From Opitutaceae bacterium (GTDB lineage: Bacteria; Verrucomicrobiota; Verrucomicrobiia; Opitutales; Opitutaceae): 5,868 nucleotides of DNA. The notes beneath the pieces are model-generated. The model was not told the DNA's origin and searched no databases. It worked only from the letters and a program-made list of their open reading frames with translations. Positions 1-5,868 of the stretch are shown one piece after another; position 1 is the first letter of the stretch, and each line of letters begins with the position of its first letter. The position numbers and the translations under genes were made by a program. The stretch covers positions 1-5,868 of the forward strand of contig SXZN01000223.1 of NCBI GenBank assembly GCA_005787865.1. The letters run 5' to 3'.

Positions 1-96
1 ACGCTTTCCCCGCGTGGGTCGTGCTCGGAGCCGAGCTCGCGTTGGTCGGGCCAAGGTGCCGGGGTTTGGGGTGCGGCCGGCTCGATTACGGATGGG
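1..96. other. Short flank with no identifiable gene
   Basis: This stretch lies downstream of the minus-strand DUF1501 gene. Plus-strand frame 1 stays open from the window edge to a TAA at 106-108, which could be the tail of a convergent gene. Its translation is rich in Gly and Ser and I recognise nothing in it. No start with a good ribosome binding site is visible on either strand. There is a small inverted repeat at 23-36 (gctcgg, 2-base spacer, ccgagc). It has no adjoining T run on either strand, so I do not call it a terminator. Confidence 0.4.
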
Positions 97-1563
97 CTAG
101 GCCAGTAATTTTTGAATTACGCGCCCATGGACATCGGTCAGACGGAAGTCGCGGCCTTGGAAACGGAAGGTCAGCTTTTTGTGATCGAGGCCGAGGAGGT
201 GCAAAATTGTCGCGTGGATATCGTGCACGTGGGCGCGGTCGGTGATGGAGTTGAAGCCGAGTTCGTCGGTCTCGCCAATCACCGCGCCGGCCTGAGTGCC
301 GCCGCCGGCGAACCACATGGTGAAGGCGTCAATGTGGTGGTTACGACCGGTGGTATCGCGGTTCTCGCCCATCGGGGTGCGGCCGAATTCGCCGCCCCAG
401 ACGACAAGGGTGTCTTTGAGCAGGCCGCGTTGTTTGAGGTCGGTGACGAGGGCGGCTTGGGCTTGGTCGACCTCGCGACAACGGGCGACGAAATCGATTT
501 CCAGATTTTCACCTGGGCCGCCGTGGCTGTCCCAGTTGGTGTGATACAGCTGGACAAAACGAGAGCCCCGTTCGACGAGTCGGCGTGCGAGCAGGCAGTT
601 GCGGGCGAAGGACGGCGTATCTTGTTCGACGCCGTAGAGCTTGCGGGTGGCCTCACTTTCGCCGCTGAGATCGACGAGTTCAGGCGCGCTAGATTGCATG
701 CGGCTGGCCATTTCATAGGCGGCGATGCGCGTGTGAATTTCGGCATCGCCGGTGGCAACCGCCTGCTGAAGGTTGAGGTCGCGGATGGCGTCGATGGCTT
801 GGCGCTGGCGGTGGGCCGAGATGCCCTCGGGGTTGGCGAGATTGAGGATGGGGTCGCCGTTACCGCGAAAAGGCACGCCTTGATAGGTGGTCGGCAGGAA
901 GCCGGGGCCCCAGTTGACGGCCCCGCCGCGCGGACCGCGCGGGCCGGATTGGAGGACGACGAAGCCGGGGAGATTTTGCGCTTCGCTGCCAAGCCCGTAC
1001 GTGATCCAGGATCCCATACTGGGGCGGCCAAATTGGCCGGAGCCCGTATTCATAAAAAGTTTGGCGGGCGCATGATTGAAGAGATCAGCGGCGCAAGATT
1101 TGACGAGGGAGATATCGTCGATGATGCCCGCGGTGTGCGGAAAGAGATCGGAGACCCACGCGCCCCCTTGGCCGTATTGGGCAAACGAGCGGCGCGTACC
1201 GAGCAGCTTAGTGCCATGGGAACTGTCCATGAAGGCGAAGCGTTTGCCGGCGATAAAGGACTCGGGGATGGGTTGGCCGTTGAGGGAGATCAGGCGAGGC
1301 TTGTAGTCGAATAAATCGAGCTGGCTGGGGCCGCCCGCCATGAACAGATAGATGATATTTTTGGCGCGCGGGGCGAAATGCGGAGACTGGGGCGCCATCG
1401 GATCAGTGAGAGGACCGGGCGTGATGGCCGCGTGCAAGCGGCTGCGGTCGAGCATTGAGGCCAGCGCGATGCTCCCGAGGCCCATGGCGCAGCGGCTAAA
1501 AAAATGGCGGCGGGAGGCCGGGTCGTACGGAAGCGCGGCGTCGGCGGTCGGTCGGGGTGTCAT
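97..1563 (-). CDS. DUF1501 family protein with Tat signal (alkaline phosphatase/sulfatase-like)
   Basis: This is a 488-residue exported protein of the DUF1501 family, which belongs to the alkaline phosphatase/sulfatase-like superfamily. Its substrate is not established. The N terminus carries a twin-arginine motif, SRRHFF at residues 17-22, followed by a weakly hydrophobic stretch (about 25-38), so export by the Tat pathway in folded form is likely. Family motifs appear in order: FMAGGPSQLDLFDYKP (74-89), NHAPAK (163-168), WDSHGG (344-349), WGGEFGRTP (389-397), GRNHH (406-410) and VHDIHATILHLLGL (446-459). The His and Asp residues in these blocks are candidate metal ligands by analogy with the superfamily; I cannot assign them individually. 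The length is normal for the family and the C terminus (RDFRLTDVHG, 471-480) is complete. The ATG lies 3 bases after the stop of the upstream gene and has no clear Shine-Dalgarno sequence of its own, which suggests translational coupling. Family assignment is very secure; substrate and reaction are unknown. Confidence 0.95.
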   Translation of the reverse strand: MTPRPTADAALPYDPASRRHFFSRCAMGLGSIALASMLDRSRLHAAITPGPLTDPMAPQSPHFAPRAKNIIYLFMAGGPSQLDLFDYKPRLISLNGQPIPESFIAGKRFAFMDSSHGTKLLGTRRSFAQYGQGGAWVSDLFPHTAGIIDDISLVKSCAADLFNHAPAKLFMNTGSGQFGRPSMGSWITYGLGSEAQNLPGFVVLQSGPRGPRGGAVNWGPGFLPTTYQGVPFRGNGDPILNLANPEGISAHRQRQAIDAIRDLNLQQAVATGDAEIHTRIAAYEMASRMQSSAPELVDLSGESEATRKLYGVEQDTPSFARNCLLARRLVERGSRFVQLYHTNWDSHGGPGENLEIDFVARCREVDQAQAALVTDLKQRGLLKDTLVVWGGEFGRTPMGENRDTTGRNHHIDAFTMWFAGGGTQAGAVIGETDELGFNSITDRAHVHDIHATILHLLGLDHKKLTFRFQGRDFRLTDVHGRVIQKLLA

Positions 1564-1566
1564 GGG

Positions 1567-4035
1567 TCAGGCGCGGGTGATGGTTTCGTCAAGATTGAGC
1601 AAGATGCGGGCGATGGTGGTCCACGCTTCGTGGAGGGTGGCGGCCGGTTCGCCGATGGGGCCGAGGGTGGGAGTGCGGAGTTCGCGCAGGAGTTCGAGGA
1701 GGCGCGTGCGTTCGGCGGCGGTCGGCGAGCGGGCGACGCAGAGGCGGAAGGCGTAATCAAGGCGGGCGTTGTCGTCGTCGCCGCCTTCGCGTTGCACGCG
1801 GGCGGCCAGTGCGCCGGCGAACTCAAAAAATTGGCGATCATTGAGGAGCGTGAGGGCTTGGAGCGGGGTGTTGGAGCGAAGCCGGCGCGTGCAAGCGCTA
1901 AAGCCGTCGGGCGCGTCGAAGACGGCGATGGCGGGATGCGGGGTGGCGCGCCAATGGTGCGTGTAGAGCGCGCGGCGGTGGCGGTCGGCCCCAGTGCTGG
2001 CAGTCCAGGCGCGGCGGTTTTGGCCGAGGTTCATGACGCCCTCGGGTTGCGGGGGAAAGACCGGTGGTCCACCGATTTGGGGGACCAGCAGCCCGCTGGC
2101 GGTGAGGGCTGCATCGCGGACTAGTTCGGCGTCGAGGCGCAGGCGATTTTGGCGAGCGAGGAGTTGGTTGAGTGGGTCGGCGAGAGCGAGATCGGGTCGG
2201 GCCACGGAAGCGCGTTGGTAAGTGGCGGAAGTGACGATGAGGCGATGGATGGCCTTGATGCTCCAATTTTGGGCAACGAATTCAGTGGCGAGCCAATCGA
2301 GGAGCTCGGGGTGGGTTGGTGGGGAGCCTTGGGAGCCGTAGTCGTTTTCCGTTTCGACCAGACCAGAGCCAAAATATTGTTGCCAGATGCGGTTGACCAT
2401 CACGCGAGCAGTGAGCGGGTGGGCGGGATCGAAGAGCCATCGCGCCAGATCGAGCCGATTGGGTGGGCGGCCCGGTGGGGCGGAGAGCGGCGGCAGGATA
2501 CCGGGAGTGCCGGGGGTGACTTGCTCGCCGGGGCGCGTGAAGTCGCCCTTGATAAAGACGACGCTTTCACGAGGTTGCGGAAGCTCGACCATGACGAGCG
2601 CGGTGGTGGCTTTGGCCTCCAACTTCTCGAGCGCCGTGAGTTTTTCATGGAGCGCGGTGAACTGGGCATTGGCGCCGCCGAAGGTGAGAAAGAGGGCGCG
2701 GCGTTGGTTGAGCGTTTGTTTTGCCCAAGGGAGCGCGAGCGCGTTGGCCACGGAGGGAGAAAATTTAGCTCGGGATTCAGGCGTGGTCTGGGCGAGCCAA
2801 GCGGGGAAATCAGCGGCGGAGGGAGCGAGGAAGGTGGTGAAGTCGGCACGGACTTGGGCGAGATCGGCGATCAAGTTATCAGCGGGGCCGTTTTCAGAGG
2901 CGAAGGACAGGCGACCGCCGGGTATATTTTCGCCGTGGCCGTCATCGACCGTGTTGTTGAAGAAGGCATAAAGCCGAAAATAATCTTTCTGCGGCAGCGG
3001 GTCGAATTTATGGTCGTGGCATTGAGCGCAATTCAGCGTGAGGCCGAGGAACGTACTGCCAAATGTGGCGACGCGATCCATCACGGCCTCGATGCGAAAT
3101 TGCTCCGGATCGATGCCGCCCTCTTGGTTAATCTGGGTGTTGCGGTTGAAGCCGGTGGCGATTTTTTGTGCTAAGGTGGGCTGGGGGAGGAGATCGCCCG
3201 CGAGTTGCTCAATCACAAACTTGTTATAGGGCAGATCCTGATTCAAGGCGGAGACGACCCAGTCACGGTATTTCCACATTTGGCGTGGGGCATCGACCGA
3301 GTAGCCGTTGGAATCGGAGTAACGCGCCGCGTCGAGCCAAGGCCGGGCCCAGCGTTCGCCATAATGCGGGGAGGCGAGCAGGCGCTCGACTAAGCGAGCG
3401 TAGGCCTCGGGGTGGGGGTCTTGGAGAAAAAATTCCGTCTCCCTGAGCGTGGGTGGAAGACCGGTGAGATCGAAGCAGACCCGGCGGAGGAGTGTAGCGC
3501 GATCAGCGGCGGGGGATGGCGTGAGGTGTTCCGCGGCGAGTCGGGTGAGGATGAAGGCATCGATGGGATTAACCGCGCCAGCGGACTCGATTACTGGGGG
3601 AACGATCGGCCGGACGGGCGCGACGTAGGCCCAGTGTTCGCCCCAAGCTGCGCCCTCGGTGACCCAGCGGCGCAGAAGGTTTTTTTGGGCGGTGGTAAGC
3701 GGATTATTGGAATCAGCCGCCGGCATGACCTCCTCGGAGTCGTGACTAAAAATCCGGGCGATGAGTTCGCTGTCGTCGGGGCGGCCGGGGACGATCGTGA
3801 CAAGACCGGATTTGCCCCCGGCGAAGGCTTCGATGCGGCGGTCAAGCCGCAGGCCAGATTTACGGGCGGCGGCATCGGGACCGTGGCAGGGGTAACACTT
3901 GTCCGAGAGAATGGGCTGAATCTCACGACTAAAATCAACGGGCTTCGCGCTGATGGAGGGCGCAAAAATAAAGGTCCCGCCAAGAGCAAAAATGAGGTAA
4001 GACGGGCGATAGGCCGACATAAGAAAAACACTCAT
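1567..4035 (-). CDS. Secreted planctomycete-type cytochrome c / DUF1549 / DUF1553 protein
   Basis: This 822-residue protein has the three-part architecture described from planctomycetes. A Sec-type signal peptide covers about residues 1-30 (hydrophobic core about 13-25, SISA-KP cleavage region). A PSCyt1 cytochrome c domain follows at about 35-110, with heme-binding CYPCH at 47-51 and a possible distal ligand at Met104 (EEVMP). DUF1549 (PSCyt2) spans about 155-360 and begins NPIDAFI; it includes FDLTGLPP (188-195) and a second CxxCH, CAQCHDHKFDP, at 336-346. A linker rich in charged and Ala residues (about 400-475) may form a short coiled coil. DUF1553 (PSD1) covers about 525-800, with NRLDLARWL (526-534), VNRIWQQYFG (547-556) and SNTPLQALTLLND (721-733). 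No extra carbohydrate-binding or LamG-like insert is visible, so this is a compact member. The ATG at 4035 is preferred over an in-frame ATG at 4020 because GGGAGG lies about 6 bases upstream. It is the first gene of a two-gene operon with the DUF1501 gene. An extracytoplasmic redox role is likely; substrate and partner are unknown. Confidence 0.95.
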   Translation of the reverse strand: MSVFLMSAYRPSYLIFALGGTFIFAPSISAKPVDFSREIQPILSDKCYPCHGPDAAARKSGLRLDRRIEAFAGGKSGLVTIVPGRPDDSELIARIFSHDSEEVMPAADSNNPLTTAQKNLLRRWVTEGAAWGEHWAYVAPVRPIVPPVIESAGAVNPIDAFILTRLAAEHLTPSPAADRATLLRRVCFDLTGLPPTLRETEFFLQDPHPEAYARLVERLLASPHYGERWARPWLDAARYSDSNGYSVDAPRQMWKYRDWVVSALNQDLPYNKFVIEQLAGDLLPQPTLAQKIATGFNRNTQINQEGGIDPEQFRIEAVMDRVATFGSTFLGLTLNCAQCHDHKFDPLPQKDYFRLYAFFNNTVDDGHGENIPGGRLSFASENGPADNLIADLAQVRADFTTFLAPSAADFPAWLAQTTPESRAKFSPSVANALALPWAKQTLNQRRALFLTFGGANAQFTALHEKLTALEKLEAKATTALVMVELPQPRESVVFIKGDFTRPGEQVTPGTPGILPPLSAPPGRPPNRLDLARWLFDPAHPLTARVMVNRIWQQYFGSGLVETENDYGSQGSPPTHPELLDWLATEFVAQNWSIKAIHRLIVTSATYQRASVARPDLALADPLNQLLARQNRLRLDAELVRDAALTASGLLVPQIGGPPVFPPQPEGVMNLGQNRRAWTASTGADRHRRALYTHHWRATPHPAIAVFDAPDGFSACTRRLRSNTPLQALTLLNDRQFFEFAGALAARVQREGGDDDNARLDYAFRLCVARSPTAAERTRLLELLRELRTPTLGPIGEPAATLHEAWTTIARILLNLDETITRA

Positions 4036-5868
4036 GGACCGCCTCCCGAAAGGTCGGCCGTGTGGTGCTTCCGTTAACGGTGACTAGGCGGGCGAATAAA
4101 TCAAGTGACGGAATACGCTTTTTCGAGCCACGCGGAGAGTTAGTCTAAGTTATGAGATAAGATCGGGGTAGCGGTTCTGGTTGGTCGATCTTCGGCGGAG
4201 GGTGACCGGAGGCCCACTGAAGCCGGAGATCGAGCGAGTCGGACGGCTTAGCGGACTGGACTGCTGGGAGGTCCCCACCTGGGCTGGATTATTTTTTGAT
4301 TGTCTCACCGTTCAGCCCAGCCATCAGGTATAGATCAATCATTATGACCCCTCAAGCCATCGCCAGACTAACCGGAATCGCGCTCCTTATTTTCGTTGCG
4401 ATCATTATGGCGTCTTCTGGAACGTACGTCATCCAGCCCGGTTACCGAGGCGTGGAGGTGACGATGGGGAAAGTTTCGCCCGCTTTTAAGCCCGAGGGAT
4501 TCGGATTCAAGGTGCCGCTCATTACCAAGATTTACCCTGTTTCCATCCGGCAGCAGACTTCACAGGAAAAAGCCGAATGTTATTCGTCGGATCTCCAGCA
4601 GGTTTCGGTCATGTTGCGCGTGCTGTATCGAATTCCGGAAGCGTCCGTGGTTAAATTGTTTCAAGGTTACCGCGGAGAAGCCTTCGATACCCTCATTGCG
4701 CCTCGCGTCCAGGAGGGCTTGAAGGAAGCGGCCGCCCAGCAGAGCGCGGAACAGATCGTCAAGAGCCGCGAACTCATCAAAGCCCGCGCGCTGGAATTGG
4801 CCCGCGCCAAACTCGGCACTTTATTAGTCATCGAGGATATTGTCGTGGAAGACATCGCGCTCACGAAGGAACTCGAAGGAGCCATTGAACAAAAGATGGT
4901 GCAGGAACAAGAAGCCTCGAAGGCTAAATTCACGCAGCAACGCGCACAAATCGAAGCAGACACGATGGTGATTAAGGCCGCGGGTGAGGCCAAGTCCATT
5001 ATCATCCGCGGCGAGGCGCTCAGGGAGAATCCAGCGTTCGTTGAATTGCAAATTGTCGATCGCTGGGACGGCGTGCCGCCCCAAATCATTGGCAGTGGCG
5101 GCAACGTCATGTTGACCCTGCCCGAGCTTCAAAATCGCCGAAATAAGAATTAAGTAATACCATGTCAGACCACTCATCTCGTTCGCCCAATTGGGGTAAC
5201 TCCGACGCCTCGATTCCGCCCTTTATGCCGAAACTGATCGCAGTTGGCCTGGTGGGCTTTGCGCTTGTAGTGCTGGGCGGGGCCTCCAGCTACATCATCG
5301 AGCCCGGCACGCGTGGGGTAATGATCACCCTCGGCAAAGCCTCGGATCAATTCCTGCCAGAAGGCTTCGGCTTTCGCACCCCGTTCATCACGCGCATCGT
5401 TCCCGTGGTGATCCAGCAACGCACGGTAGCGTTGCGCGCGGATTGCTTTTCCTCCGACCTGCAACAGGTTTCCCTTGAAGTGCGCGTGCTGTATCGCGTG
5501 CCTGAGTCGTCGGTGGTCCAAATTTTCCGGGAATTCGCTGGCGACCCGTTTGACAGTCTCATTGCCCCGCGCGTGCAGGAAGCCATGAAAGAAGTCACCG
5601 CCGTGCTCTCGGCCGAGCAGATCGTCAAGGGTCGCGATGACGTAAAAGTGAAAGCCATCATCGCCGCGCGCTTGAAGATTGGTGAAATGCTCACGGTGGA
5701 AGATATTGTCATTCGCGACATCCATTTGTCCAAGGAGCTCGAGACCGCCATTGAGGCCAAGATGGTGGCCGAACAAGAAGCCGCGCGGGCGCGCTTCACG
5801 CAGTTGCAAACGCAAGTGGAGGCCAACACCGCCGTGATTCGGGCGGAGGGCGAAGCTAAGGCCATCCG

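Overview
The window is G+C-rich bacterial DNA with four protein-coding genes in two divergent pairs. The left pair is typical of the Planctomycetota-Verrucomicrobiota-Chlamydiota group and its relatives. It consists of a large secreted protein with a planctomycete-type cytochrome c domain plus DUF1549 and DUF1553, followed at once by a DUF1501 protein. Such pairs occur in many copies in planctomycete and verrucomicrobial genomes and are scarce elsewhere, so a chromosome from one of those phyla (or Lentisphaerota) is the best guess. The sequence alone does not settle the genus.

Layout. Positions 1-96 hold no gene I can identify. Positions 97-1563 (minus) encode the DUF1501 protein, a member of the alkaline phosphatase/sulfatase-like superfamily with a Tat export signal. 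Positions 1567-4035 (minus) encode the cytochrome/DUF1549/DUF1553 protein with a Sec-type signal. The two genes are separated by 3 bases and read as one operon, cytochrome gene first. Positions 4036-4343 are a divergent intergenic region with a strong ribosome binding site for the minus-strand operon, a 10-bp palindrome and two inverted repeats, but no convincing promoter boxes. From 4344 two related SPFH/prohibitin-family membrane proteins run on the plus strand, separated by 8 bases. The second is cut by the end of the window.

How the genes may work together. The left pair probably acts outside the cytoplasm as a redox and hydrolase-like module; its biochemical role is not established for the family. 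The right pair looks like two subunits of one membrane-anchored SPFH assembly, by analogy with HflK/HflC and PHB1/PHB2. I see no direct functional link between the pairs beyond sharing an upstream region.

This is mostly ordinary gene content for this group. I found no evidence of a new defence, mobile or RNA system. The points most worth a second look are the tandem SPFH paralogues with a single conserved cysteine, the second CxxCH motif in the large cytochrome protein, and the inverted repeats between the divergent pairs.
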